DNA from: Mortierella sp. BCC40632
Lineage: Eukaryota; Mortierellomycota; Mortierellomycetes; Mortierellales; Mortierellaceae
Length of the DNA: 64,000 bases
Assembly (NCBI GenBank): GCA_011634665.1
Contig: WAEK01000008.1
Span: 1,109,501-1,173,500 of the forward strand
Direction of reading: 5' to 3'
A model generated the notes under the pieces. That model was not told the origin of the DNA. It searched no databases and saw only the letters and a program-made list of their open reading frames with translations. This document shows positions 34,793 through 45,639 of this stretch, piece by piece (the stretch's first letter is position 1; each line of letters begins with the position of its first letter). A program made the position numbers and the translations under genes.

Positions 34793-34954
34793 TGAAATAG
34801 GACAGCCACATTGCTGCGCCTACCTCTGTACAACATAGTGGCGCGCCACTATCCGCGCCCCCAAATTGTCCCTCAACCTGTATAAATACCCTTCCCTCAC
34901 TATCCTTAATAAAGCAGACTTACTCCGACTTCCACGATCGCCTTTTCTATTGCA
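34793..34954 (+). repeat. Element X 3' LTR (162 bp)
   Basis: Starts TGAAATAGGACAGCC after AAAACGGGGAGGA; contains a GTGGCGCGCCAC palindrome, TATAAATAC and AATAAAG; ends TCTATTGCA. It is followed by GAAGG. Confidence 0.9.
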
Positions 34955-35056
34955 GAAGGGTATTTATACAGGTTGAGGGACAATTTGGGGGCGCGGATAG
35001 TGGCGCGCCACTATGTTGTACAGAGGTAGGCGCAGCAATGTGGCTGTCCTATTTCA
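34955..35056 (-). repeat. Solo LTR T, remaining part (162-bp family)
   Basis: First 102 bp of the 162-bp LTR in minus orientation. With the 65 bp at 28396-28460 this makes 162 plus the 5-bp duplication. Its outer flank TGACT (35057-35061) matches TGACT at 28229-28233, so T inserted in element C with TSD AGTCA on the minus strand. Confidence 0.85.
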
Positions 35057-36898
35057 TGACTCGATGTATGGTTTGAGTAAATCAACGTTGATGACAGGGT
35101 GCTGGCGCATGTTCGACGGCAAGTCAAGCTTGAATGCATTGGAGTTAACCCTTTCGATTATCTTGTATGGTCCGATATATTGCGGCTCGAGTTTCTTAGA
35201 CGGTCTGTTGGCATGTGCAGCGGCGGAAATGTTTTCAGTGCTCAAGAGAACCATGTCTCCGACCTTGAAGGAGCAAGAGCTACGCTTTTCGTCTGCGTGC
35301 TTCTTTTGCTGTATCTGGGCATCGGCCACCGCGTCCTGGGCTTTCGCGAGGATGGCTGCTTGGTTGGAAATAAACTCAGACACTGTAGGATTATTACATG
35401 CTACAGGTTTGATAAGCGCCGAAGGTGTCCAAGGGTGCTGACCATAATCAACTGGAAGGGGGAGTAACCAGTTGTTGCGTTCACTGAGCTGTTGTAGGCA
35501 AACTCAAGCCCTGGGAGGGCCTCGTCCCAGTCGTTCTGGTGATAAGAAATGTATGATCGTAACATCTCTTCAAGAGTCCTGTTGGCCCTCTCTGTCTGTC
35601 CATCTGATTGAGGATGGAAGGCTGTAGACATGTTGAGCTTCGTCCCTAAGAGACCCATCAAGGTTGTCCAAAACTTTCCAGTGAATCTGCTATCTCGATC
35701 CGAGACGATATTGTGTGGCATGCCATGGATACGGAATATCTCGCGGAAAAATAATTTGGCAACATCAGCTGCTGAATCGGTGGTACGGCTTGCACAGAAG
35801 TGGACTTGTTTGCTTAGCTTGTCGACAAACACGGTGATGGCATCATATCCGCGGGGTGTTTTAGGCAACTTGACAATGAAATCCATGCAAACAGTATCCC
35901 ATCGTTGCACTGGGATCTCCAATGGTTGAAATAGGCCAGCTGGTTGCTTAAGCATTGGTTTGTTCCTCTGACAATGTTCGCAGGAGGCGATGTACTTCTT
36001 GGCATCTCTTGCTAGCCTTGGCCAAAAGAAGCTTCGTCTTAGCTTCTCATAGGTCTTTTCGAAACCAAGGTGCCCTGACGTGCGAGCATCATGAGCATCG
36101 TGAAGTATCTCGGCGCGAATTGAGTGATCATTCGGAATGCATAGTCGCGTTTGCCCAGCAATGTTGATCCACAGTAAGTCGCCTTCCACAAAGTATCGGC
36201 TATCAGATTGGGACTCTCGGGCTCCCTCCATGAGTGGGCCAAGCTTGAGGTCATGGACGTACCCTTCCACAATACGCTGTTTCCACCTGGGTGTTGCAAG
36301 GGTCTTAACCGAGTTGATCTGTATGGTTTGAGCTTCGTTCACCTGGTGGTCTGGCCTTCTCGATAGTGCGTCAGGAACAATGTTGTCTTTCCCCGGCTTG
36401 TACTTGAACGTGAAGTCGTACTCTTGGAGGAGCTCCATCCATCGTGCTTGTCGCCGAGTGAGGTTCGGTTGCGTAGGGAAATGTTGCAGGGTCGCGTGAT
36501 CTGTGTACACAATAAAATGGGAACCATCGAGGTAGTAACGCCAAGTCTTGAGTGCATGGACAACCGCCAAGAGCTCTTGCTCATGAGTTGGGTAGTTCCT
36601 TTCGGCAGGGAGATAGCTTCCGGGATGTGAATGCCACAGGATGTGACTCACCATTAACCCCTCTCTGGAATAGTACAGCGCCGATTGCGAAGCCGGAGGC
36701 ATCGGTCTCGACCGCAGTGAACAACGCAGGGTCGAAAATTCTGAGAACAGGTGCCTTGGTCGCGGCTGTCTTCAGTGCTTCAAATGCTAGCTGTTGATCT
36801 TCCCCCCAAGTGAAAGGTGTCTTTGAATCAAGAAGCGCTGTGAGGGGTATTGCAATGTCGGCATAGTGAGGAATGAATTGCCGGTAGAAGTTGGTTAG
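35057..36898 (-). pseudogene. Element C Pol, RNase H and integrase part
   Basis: Minus strand, beginning at the E insertion. RNase H (ETDASGFAIGAVLFQ, PTHEQELLAVVHALKT) and integrase: HHCC from HDARTSGHLGFEKTYEKLRR to CEHCQRNK, DAITVFVDKLSK, IVSDRDSRFTGKFW, TERANRTLEEML. Then a one-base loss near 35450 breaks the frame before SFKVGDMVLLSTENISA and HPVINVDLLKPYIES. There is also local damage at about 36600-36700. Confidence 0.88.
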
Positions 36899-37082
36899 TG
36901 CGACAGTGTCCTCTTCAAGCTGCGCCCTTTGCCACTATTTGTGACTGTCCAGTTGCCACCACTGCCGCGCCCCCTTCCATTTGCCACCAAACCACTTGTA
37001 TAAATAGTTAGCTTTCTCATTACTTTAATCTTTAGCAATAAACTGCCCAAAACCAAAGACTCCCTGGCCTCTGACTGTTGCA
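36899..37082 (+). repeat. Element E 5' LTR (184 bp)
   Basis: TGCGACAGTGTCC start, TATAAATAG, CAATAAAC, TGTTGCA end. Confidence 0.92.
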
Positions 37083-37227
37083 TGGCAGCAAAGGTACAAT
37101 CTCTTTCCACCGACCCCTCTGACACCGACTCCCCTCGAACCCTGCCACCCCTCGGACCCCCACGACTCCAACCCAAGTACCCCAAGATCAAGACCCCCTT
37201 TCCGATTATTTTTCTTCCCTTTCCATC

Positions 37228-38150
37228 ATGAGCCAAGAAGCCGACGCCTCCGCCTCCATTCTTCAAGGATTGGCCGCGAATGATCAAGCAAGAACCCTTG
37301 CCGCCGTCCTCAAACCGCCCAAGCCCGAGCCCTTTTAGTGGCATTATCGATGCTGAAGAGTGTCTAAATTTTGCCGATAGCTATGAAGAGTATTTCACTG
37401 TCTTACAGCTCTCCAAGAATCTTTGGGTTCGGTACTTTTTGTACTTGCCCCCTCACAAAGACGCACGCTCTTGGTGGCGCACATCTGAGATCAAGATTGA
37501 CACCCCTGGGGGAGAATTTCCGCGCTTCGTTTATCGCAAGGTTCACGCCTCCTGATGCTGTCCACGCTGCTCGTTTAAAGTTGGAAAATCTGATCCAAGG
37601 AAAAAGAGGCGTCGCTGAATATACAAATGAGTTCAGAAGATACCTTCGTCTCATCCCAAAGGAAGACAAGGACGCTTCACTTTTCCGGTTTCTTCGTGGC
37701 CTCGATCCAGAAACTTCTAAACAGGTTCGACTACGCCAACCCAAGACCCTTGAAAAAGCAATCACCGAGGCAACAATCGTCCACGATATCCTCTACCCCT
37801 CCAGTTATTTCTCCCACGATAATCACCATGGTCCCTCTTCCCCTCCGGTTCCAACAGTACTCAAAAAGACCCGATGGCTATGGAAATTGATAACCTCAGG
37901 ACCGAACTTAACGCCCTTCGTCGACAGTTCTCTTCCCGCCCCTCATCAACACCCAAACTATCGCCACAAGAACGCGAGCGACTCCGCCAACGAGGAGCTT
38001 TGCTTCCGCTGCCGCAAGGATGGACATATGGCTAACGAATGTCGCAGTGGAAAACGTTTCAACAACATAGAATCCGAAGAGACCTCTCCCCTCAGCCCGA
38101 GCAGGGAAAAGGCCCCAGCAATTAAGATCAGTCCAGGGCTTAGTTGCTGA
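37228..38150 (+). pseudogene. Element E Gag, frameshifted
   Basis: ATG at 37228 (MSQEADASAS). One-base shifts occur near 37330 (T run) and near 37515 (G run). Then a capsid region with RGVAEYTNEFRRYLRL and a zinc knuckle CFRCRKDGHMANEC. The shifts sit in short homopolymers. Confidence 0.85.
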
Positions 38151-38399
38151 AACCCCCCTCCTATCCACCTGGATCAGGGGAGTGTTCCAAGACCAGAGTT
38201 AAGTTCTCAAGCGAATAAAAATAAAAAAGTATTCAACTCTACTTCGTCCACTCCTCAGAAAAATAATGACAATAATACTCACGACCCAACCAAGGCCCAC
38301 ACAAACATCCATGAACCAATGCCAACGTCGTCAAAGACTGAGGAGAAGGCTTGTATTAGTGACAAAGTGGACCTGGACCCACCTGCTCCTGAATTACAG

Positions 38400-41300
38400 C
38401 TAGACCCATCGCCAGAGTCAACACACAAAACCGAAGAAAAAGAAAGGATTGGGTCTTCATAGCTTCACTATTGCAAAGGCTCAACAACGACTCCTTACTT
38501 TTCATCGGCGCAGTCAACAACCACCCTGCAAAGATTTTAATCGATGGCGGGGCTGAAATGAATGTTATCAGCAAACGATTTTTATCCCAACACTCGATCC
38601 CCGTAAAGTCGTGCAACCCCATCCCAGTCCTCCTCCCTAACGGCTCTTCATCTACGACATCCCACACGGCAACCATTACACTTGCACGCGATAATTACAC
38701 TGACACGGTAGACACTATCGCTTATGACCTCCAAAAATATGACATCATCCTCGGTAAACCCTGGCTCACTGACATCAACCCGAATATCAACTGGCAGACG
38801 AACAAACTAGTCTTTGATCACAACGGAAAGACAGTTCACTGGACATGTCGCGGCTTCAAACCCACTTCAGTAACGACAACCTCTGGTGGACTCCTCCTTA
38901 GCCACATGCACTTCAACACCATCGCCGCCCTTCCTGGTAGTGAAGTCTTTATTGCCCTACTCAAAAAGAAGGAAATGTCAAGCCTGTCACCAACCCCTTG
39001 GAAAATGCTGACCCTGAAATCCGAAAAATAGTTATGGAAGAGTTCCCTGATGTATTTCCCGACTCTCTCCCTGATGGACTCCCACCAGACAGAGGAGATG
39101 CAATGCGAATTGAGACCGACCCTACCGCCGATCCACCTGTCCGACCTGTCATTCGACTTTCAATCGCTGAACTTGATGAACTAAAAAAGCAGTTAGACGA
39201 CCTGTTGAAAAAAGGGTTCATTAAGCCTAGCACATCACCCTATGGCGCTCCCGTCCTATTCGTTCGCAAAAAGGAAGGAACCCTCAGAATGTGTGTGGAC
39301 TACAGAGGTCTCAACCGAATCACCAAAAAGAACCGCCACCCTCTGCCTCGAATTGACGAGTTGATTGACAGATTCAGAGGTGCCAAGTATTTCTCGAAAC
39401 TCGACCTCTTATCAGGATACCATCAACAACGAGTCTACGAACCGCATACCCACAAAACAGCCTTCCGTTGCCGATATGGACATTATGAATTTAATGTTGT
39501 TCCTTTTGGTCTGACAAACGCCCCAGCTTCCTTCTCTTCAATGATGCGCACCGTCTTGAACCCTGTCTTGGACGAAATTGTTGTAGCTTACTTAGACGAC
39601 GTGCTAATCTACTCTAAATCCAAGAAAGAACACCTGGACCATCTACGAACAGTTTCTCTCTCTCTTCAGGAAGCACGGCCTCTACGCAAAGCTCAGCAAA
39701 TGTTCATTTCTACAACAACAAACGGAGTTTTTGGGACACATTCTCACCAAGGATGGCATTCAAACAAACGCTGGACTCGTCAAAGCTATCAGAGAATGGC
39801 CTCGACCAACAAAGCAAAAGGAAGTTCAACAGTTCATCGGCCTCGCTCAGTTCTACCATAACTATGTCAACAACTTTGCTCAGATAGCTCTGCCCCTGAC
39901 ATCTCTCTTAGGAGACGACGTCCCCTTCGAATGGAATGACAGCCATGAGTCAGCCTTTATCGCTCTCAAAAAAGCTGTTAGTGAAGCACCAGTCCTCAGG
40001 ATATTTGACCCTGAATTGACTACATCCGTGGAGACAGATGCATCTGGATTTGCTGTGGGAGCTGTCCTATTTCAGATAGACAAAAATGGAGAGTCACGAC
40101 CAGTCGCCTTCACGTCTCGCAAAATGAACTCAGCAGAAAGGAACTATCCAACACATGAGCAGGAACTGTTGGCAGTTGTACATGCCCTGAAAACATGGCG
40201 ATACTATCTCGATGGAACACATTTCATTGTATACACCGATCATGCTACCCTACGACACTTTCCTACACAACCGAAGCTCACCCGTCGCCAAGCTCGTTGG
40301 ATGGAACTCCTTCAGGAGTACGACTTCACCTTCAAGTACAAGAAAGGATCGGAAAACATCGTATCAGACGCTCTCTCCCGCCGACCTGACCACTCCCTAC
40401 CCCAACCTGTCGATTTTAATTCCATGGAAATAGCTCTGGACCGCGATCTTCGAAAACGACTCATCCTTAGCTACAGAGACGACAGCCGTTTATGGCCTAT
40501 TTATTACAGCTGCATGAAAGGACAACCACCTCAAGGATATGCTATATTCGATGGCCTACTCCACGTACTACGACGAGGCAAATCAGTAATTTGTATCCCC
40601 AGGAATGCTGACATCCGCCACTCACTTATCCATGATGCACACGACTCAGCCATAGCAGGACACTTGGGATTCGATAAAACCTACGACAACTTGAGACGCT
40701 TTGCATTCTGGCCACAGATAGTCAATGATATCAGGACGTACGTCAGAACTTGTGAGAGTTGCCAAAGGAACAAACATAGCAATCGTGCACCAACAGGACT
40801 CCTCCATCCACTTCCAATCCCAGATCAGCGATGGGAAACAGTAACAATGGATTTTGTCGTTCAATTACCACGAACAGAGAGAGGATTCGATGCAATCACA
40901 GTTTTTGTCGACAAACTATCAAAAGCAGGCCCACTTTGCACCAAGTAGAACAACTGACACAGCTGTTGACGTGGCCCATTGCTTCTTCAAAAATGTCTTC
41001 CGACTTCATGGAATGCCAACAACTATTGTGTCAGATCGGGATACAAAGTTTACTAGTCAGTTCTGGCAGGAGTTACATCGACTAATGGACACAAGACTAG
41101 CCATGTCAACTGCACACCACCCCCAAACAGATGGACAATCAGAACGCGCAATCCAAACTCTCACAACGATGCTCCGGTCTGTCATAGATCAACAACAGAC
41201 AAACTGGGATCTTTCATTACCTTCACTCGAATTTGGATACAACAACTCGGTCAACCCAACAACTGGTTACTCTCCCTTCTTTTTGAACATGGGGCCACCA

Positions 41301-41923
41301 TCCCCGTATCCCATCCGCTCTACTCCAACCCCAACCGTCTAAAGCTCCCAAGGTTGAAAGTTTTTGTAAGCGACCAGAGCAGGATACTCAAGGAGGCCCA
41401 GGATTCTATTCGACTCGCACAGGAAAGGCAGACTTGGAACGCAGACAAACATAGGATCGAGCACAGCTTCAAAGAAGGCGACAAAGTCTTGCTCAACGCG
41501 GAACATATCACTATCCCAGCAGACCAAAACAGACCATCAGATAAACTGAAGCCGAGATTCATTGGACCCTACACACTCCTTCAGCAATTGTCCCCTGTCA
41601 CCTTCAAAGTTGAATTACCTCCGACAATGAAAATACACGACGTGTTCCATGTGGATCGTTTCCGACACTATGAAGAGTCGCCAGAATCACTCGGCCCTCG
41701 GACAACAGTACATTCAGAACCAGAGCCTGAAATCATCGATGGAGAAGAAGAGTTTGAAGTAGACAGTATTCTGGACTATCGGTACTATCGACGGCAGCAT
41801 CAGTTCCTTATTTTATGGAAGGGCTACTCTCGAGACGAGGCAACATGGGAAAAAGTAAAGGATCTTACACATTGCCAGGAAACTGTGGACGAGTACAAGC
41901 AGAAACACGACCTAAATTTTTAA
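38400..41923 (+). pseudogene. Element E Pol (PR-RT-RH-IN-chromodomain), frameshifted
   Basis: Protease: NHPAKILIDGGAEMNVIS and KYDIILGKPWL, with a DGG loop. [53 protein letters not shown]. RNase H: VETDASGFAVGAVLFQ, YTDHATLRHF. Integrase: HDSAIAGHLGFDKTYDNLRR to CESCQRNK, DAITVFVDKLSK, IVSDRDTKFTSQFW, TDGQSERAIQTL. Chromodomain: FEVDSILDYRYYRRQHQ and FLILWKGYSRDEATWE to the stop at 41923. Frameshifts near 39000, 39660, 40925 and 41340. Apart from these indels, all catalytic residues are present. Confidence 0.9.
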
Positions 41924-41933
41924 AAGGGGAAGG

Positions 41934-42116
41934 TGCGACAGTGTCCTCTTCAAGCTGCGCCCTTTGCCACTATTTGTGACTGTCCAGTTGCCACCACTGC
42001 CGCGCCCCCTTCCATTTGCCACCAAACCACTTGTATAAATAGTTAGCTTTCTCATTACTTTAATCTTTAGCAATAAACTGCCCAAACCAAAGACTCCCTG
42101 GCCTCTGACTGTTGCA
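41934..42116 (+). repeat. Element E 3' LTR (183 bp)
   Basis: Same as the 5' LTR except CCCAAACC for CCCAAAACC. It is followed by the GTTAG duplication. Confidence 0.92.
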
Positions 42117-43770
42117 GTTAGCCCCAAGAATTGCATGACGTGTTTCTGCTTTGATGGCGTTGGCCATTCTCTAATAGCTTTCACTAGGCCAGCGTTGGTC
42201 TTTAGTCCGTCCTTGGAAATGATATGGCCCAAAAACTCAGTCTCTTCTTGCATGAATGAACATTTGGACTTCTTCGCAAACAGTCTCGCCTCTCTTAGTA
42301 AAGAGAGCACCCTCCTAATATCTTGCAAGTGTTGCTCTTCTGTGTTCGAGTAGATAAGAATGTCATCCAGGTATACAACACAGCAATCGTCGATCGTGGG
42401 GCCAAGGGCTTCTCTCATCATTGCTGAGAAGGCTGCAGGTGCATTTGTAAGACCGAAAGGGACAACGTTAAACTCAAAGTGACCATATCTTGTCCGAAAG
42501 GCGGTCTTGTGGCGATCATCAGGGTGACTGGGCATCTGATGGTAGCCTGATATGAGATCCAGTTTCGTAAAGAATTTTGCGTCTTTAAACCTGTCGATCA
42601 GCTCGTCAATTCTGGGCAGTGGGTGTCGGTTCTTTCTGGTGATCTTGTTGAGGCCACGATAGTCAACGCACATGCGTAAGGTACCATCCTTTTTCTTGAA
42701 AAACAATACTGGGGCTCCATAGGGCGAAGTGCTCGGAGAGATGAACCCCTTTTTCAGTAGTACTGTGAGTTGCTTCTTCAGCTCGTCCAGCTCAGCTATG
42801 GATAGGCGAATAACAGGTCGTACTGGTGGGTCAGCGTGCGGTTCAGTTTCAATCTTCATACTGCTTCCTCTCTCTGGTGGCGGCTCTTCTGGAAGTTCCG
42901 AGGGGAACACATCTGGAAATTCGGTCTCGATGATGCGGGAGACACTGTCCGGAGTATCCGTCTTGTCAGAGTCGGGCTTGGAGATTTTCACTTGTGCGAG
43001 GAATATCGTGCTGCTTTCTCCTTTTGCCATGCTCAAAAGGTTAATGGCAGACATGACGGTCTTGGAGGCGTTCTTCTTGTTTTCAAATCCATCACATTTC
43101 CAGTGGACCTTCGTCCCATCTTGTTCGAAATGGAGATCGTTGTTCCGCCAATTGATTGATGGGTTGGTGTCCGTTAACCAAGGCTTGCCAAGGATAAGAT
43201 CGTATTTCTTGAGGGGATAAACAATGGCCGATATTTCGTTCTTGTATTGCTCCCTTTCGAGTTCGATCACTGCTGAGTGGTACGTGATAGTGGATGTTCC
43301 GTCTGGCAAAATAACTGGAATCGGTTCACTTTCGATCATCTCCAATCCGTTAGTCATGCAAAAGGATTTACTAATCACATCGCCTTCAGCTCCTCCATCG
43401 ATAAGAATTCTGGCAGGTCGTCCGTTGATGCATCCGACGAAGGTTAAAAGCTGTTTCGAGAGTCGCTTGGAGGAGTTGAAGGATTGAAGGTGGATTGCGC
43501 GTTTATATTTTTTAGTTTTCTTTAGTGGTTGTCGTGGCTGTAGGGTTACTGGTGGCTGCGTAGGATCGGTGGTAGGGTCAGTGGATAAGGGAGCATTGTC
43601 GGAGGGGTTGAGAGAGTGAGTGACAGCAATCATTTTATTTGTATGTGCAACAATCTCGTCATTATCCTCCCTGTTGACCAGGGTTAGAGTGGGTTCACTT
43701 TTCTGGGCGGTTCTGTCCTGATCAACAGACTGCCCTCGGCTTTTCCCGACTCCTTATCTTCGGTAGTCTC
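42117..43770 (-). pseudogene. Element C Pol, protease and reverse transcriptase part
   Basis: Minus strand. Protease: [120 protein letters not shown]. The frame is open for over 500 codons and runs into element E after HVMQFLGL. Its catalytic Asp pair (YLDD) is intact, so C was probably functional when E inserted. Confidence 0.9.
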
Positions 43771-43778
43771 GACATTAT

Positions 43779-44684
43779 TCAACGGCAATCTCGAGCGAGG
43801 TGGCCAGTCTTCCGACAGCGGAAGCATGCACCAATTTTACGGAGGTGGTCTCGTTCTTGATGTGTAAGCTTGCCAAGTGTGGAGTTTCGATAGTTTCCGA
43901 GGCCTTGGTAATTGACTGCCATGGGATTGTTAAAAAAATATGGGGACAAGAAGTGCATGTTGTCCACATCCATAGGCGAAGGTCCTGTCTCAGGCATTCT
44001 CGTGTTTGTGTTTGACTGGGGTGGGCCCTTGAATAGCGGGAGTGCTGAGGGATGGACAATGTTGTGCATCTCAGTGGCTAATTCGATAGCGTTTTCTAAT
44101 GTCTTGGGGCGGTGTACTTTGACGAGTATTGCCGTCTGGCTATCCAAGCCATTCACAAAGGTGTGGAGAGCATCGTCAGGGTCCATCTTGGGAACTTGTC
44201 TGAGGTAGTGGTGGAACCGATTGTAATATTCGATAACTGGTGCTCCATTCTGGCGCATGTTTCTTAGCGCGTCGCGGGCAAGATTAACAGCATTAGGAGG
44301 GGTGTGCGCATGTATGAATTTCCCCTTGAAGGTGTCCCATTCATCGTTGAGTTTCAATCCCGAGGTTCGCCACCATGCTTTTGCATCGCCTTCTAGGGCT
44401 AAGACAGTCCAGCTTACCCAGCTTTCTGGGGCCAATTGAACAATGTTGTAGTATTCTTCTTGGCCTTCAATAAAATTGAGGGAGGCGATGGCAACGATGT
44501 TTCCTTGGTACGAGGAGGGTCGCTTGGGCTTTAGAACAGTTGCAAGAGTCCGAGCTTCGTCGTTTAGAGCGGCACGTTGATCCGTGGGGGTTTGCGTAGT
44601 TGTGGCAGTTGCTGTCGCGAGGACTTGTTGTTGTTGCTCTTCCGAAAGTCCCAGGGAAGCAAGGAGATCTGAGAGGGAGGTCAT
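43779..44684 (-). CDS. Element C Gag
   Basis: About 300 aa from the ATG at 44684 (MTSLSDLLASLGL). Capsid region with GDAKAWWRTSGLKL and HTPPNAVNLARDAL, a MDVDNM block, and the zinc knuckle CFRCRKTGHLARDC next to the stop. The upstream in-frame Lys-rich extension belongs to the leader. The frame is uninterrupted. Confidence 0.88.
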   Translation of the reverse strand: MTSLSDLLASLGLSEEQQQQVLATATATTTQTPTDQRAALNDEARTLATVLKPKRPSSYQGNIVAIASLNFIEGQEEYYNIVQLAPESWVSWTVLALEGDAKAWWRTSGLKLNDEWDTFKGKFIHAHTPPNAVNLARDALRNMRQNGAPVIEYYNRFHHYLRQVPKMDPDDALHTFVNGLDSQTAILVKVHRPKTLENAIELATEMHNIVHPSALPLFKGPPQSNTNTRMPETGPSPMDVDNMHFLSPYFFNNPMAVNYQGLGNYRNSTLGKLTHQERDHLRKIGACFRCRKTGHLARDCR

Positions 44685-44830
44685 GTCGAGGGCTCTCTTA
44701 ATTTTTTGTTTTTTTTTATGTTTTAGGTTCAATGCAGTCGCGGTGGTCTGTGGTTTGGAACGGAAAAAAAAATAATCAAGGGTTCAAGGAGGAGGGTTCA
44801 GTGATGTCAAGGATGGTCGATGGAAGGAAA

Positions 44831-44843
44831 CCTTTGCTACCAA
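44831..44843 (-). other. Element C primer-binding site
   Basis: On the minus strand TTGGTAGCAAAGG follows an LTR end TTGCA, the same arrangement as in element X. Confidence 0.75.
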
Positions 44844-45300
44844 TGCAACAGGTTCAAAGGGTGTTCTAGGGTGGAAGTAGTTTAATAGTTCTGGGGTCAA
44901 CTTCTAAGGATCTATCTATGATGGCGTCCCTCCTTTTACAGGAGGTAATCCTAAATCTCCTAGGTCTATTGTTGGAGCCCTAGGACAGGGCTCACCCTAA
45001 CTTAGGATGACCTCTTGCAGAGAGAGAGAGTGCAATAGAAAAGGCGATCGTGGAGGTCGAAGTAGGTCTGCTTTATTAAGAATAGTGAGGGAAGGGTATT
45101 TATACAGGTTGAGGGACTATTTGGGGGCGCGGATAGTGGCGCGCCACTATGTTGTACAGAGGTAGGCGCAGCAATGTGGCTGTGCTATTTCAGATAGAGA
45201 GAGAGTTTGAGCGTATGCCTAGGAGATAAAGAGGATAGGGGCAAGGATTCGATGGAGCATTAGTAAGGTACACCCAGTCACCCACTCTCTGCTTCATTTA
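44844..45300 (-). repeat. Probable element C 5' LTR, interrupted
   Basis: The sequence upstream of the C primer site should be its 5' LTR. It ends CCTGTTGCA on the minus strand and is interrupted by a 162-bp solo LTR at 45031-45192. I could not define its start, and the 3' counterpart at 27934-27960 is too short to compare. Confidence 0.45.
45031..45192 (-). mobile_element. Solo LTR of the X family (162 bp)
   Basis: Complete LTR in minus orientation (TGCAATAG...CTATTTCA on the plus strand). It sits in a GA-repeat: left flank GAGAG, right flank GATAG, a possible target duplication with one mismatch. Confidence 0.88.
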
Positions 45301-45304
45301 ACCT

Positions 45305-45425
45305 TGCAGTTCAACATGGGATTAATGGTGGGAGACCCATATCAGAGGAGTAGGGCCCTGGGAACGTGCACATCACAGCAACTACGAGTGGGACAGGAAA
45401 CAGAATAAATACTCAGCATCCCTCA
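45305..45425. repeat. Dispersed repeat, second copy of 18003-18140
   Basis: Same order of blocks as 18003-18140 (TATCAGAGGAG, CTGGGAAC, GACAGGAA, CAGAATAAA). Identity unknown. Confidence 0.45.
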
Positions 45426-45639
45426 GACCAAGTGTCCAGGCATGTCTTTTTCTCACCGAGTCACACTTTCCATTTGCTCTTCGCCTTTTACTAATACGGT
45501 CATCCATATTGAGGTGATTCCTCGCGGTAAGCTCATTCACATCACTCTTGCAGGGAAAATAAAAAAAAAAAAAAAAAAAAAATTAGAAGGAAAAAAGGAA
45601 AGACAACCAAAGGGGAGGGTCGAATAACTGTGTCGAACA

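Larger units (their letters stand above)
28234..34954 (+). mobile_element. Element X: chromovirus inserted in solo LTR T (TSD GAAGG)
   Basis: The 5' LTR is now in reversed orientation (28234-28395); PBS at 28462, gag, pol with chromodomain, and 3' LTR at 34793-34954. The 3' LTR is followed by GAAGG (34955-34959) and the reversed 5' LTR is flanked by its complement CCTTC (28396-28400). Three solo LTRs interrupt the pol. LTRs carry TATAAATAC and AATAAAG. Confidence 0.85.
36899..42116 (+). mobile_element. Element E: young chromovirus inserted in element C (TSD GTTAG)
   Basis: LTRs at 36899-37082 and 41934-42116 differ by one A in a homopolymer, as far as I can read. Target duplication GTTAG at 36894-36898 and 42117-42121. 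PBS TGGCAGCAAAGG at 37083, purine tract AAAAGGGGAAGG before the 3' LTR. Domain order gag, PR, RT, RH, IN, chromodomain. It is the best-preserved insertion in the window, yet its genes carry several one-base frameshifts. Confidence 0.95.
27934..45300 (-). mobile_element. Element C: large minus-strand chromovirus, split by nested insertions
   Basis: Its coding order on the minus strand runs from gag (44684) to the chromodomain (27980), interrupted twice. Element E lies between RT and RH (36899-42116, TSD GTTAG). T plus X lie between integrase and chromodomain (28234-35056, TSD AGTCA). Removing the inserts gives a continuous gene. The PBS TGGTAGCAAAGG (44842-44831) is preceded on the minus strand by an LTR end TTGCA; the LTRs themselves are poorly preserved and the outer limits are approximate. 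Confidence 0.85.
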
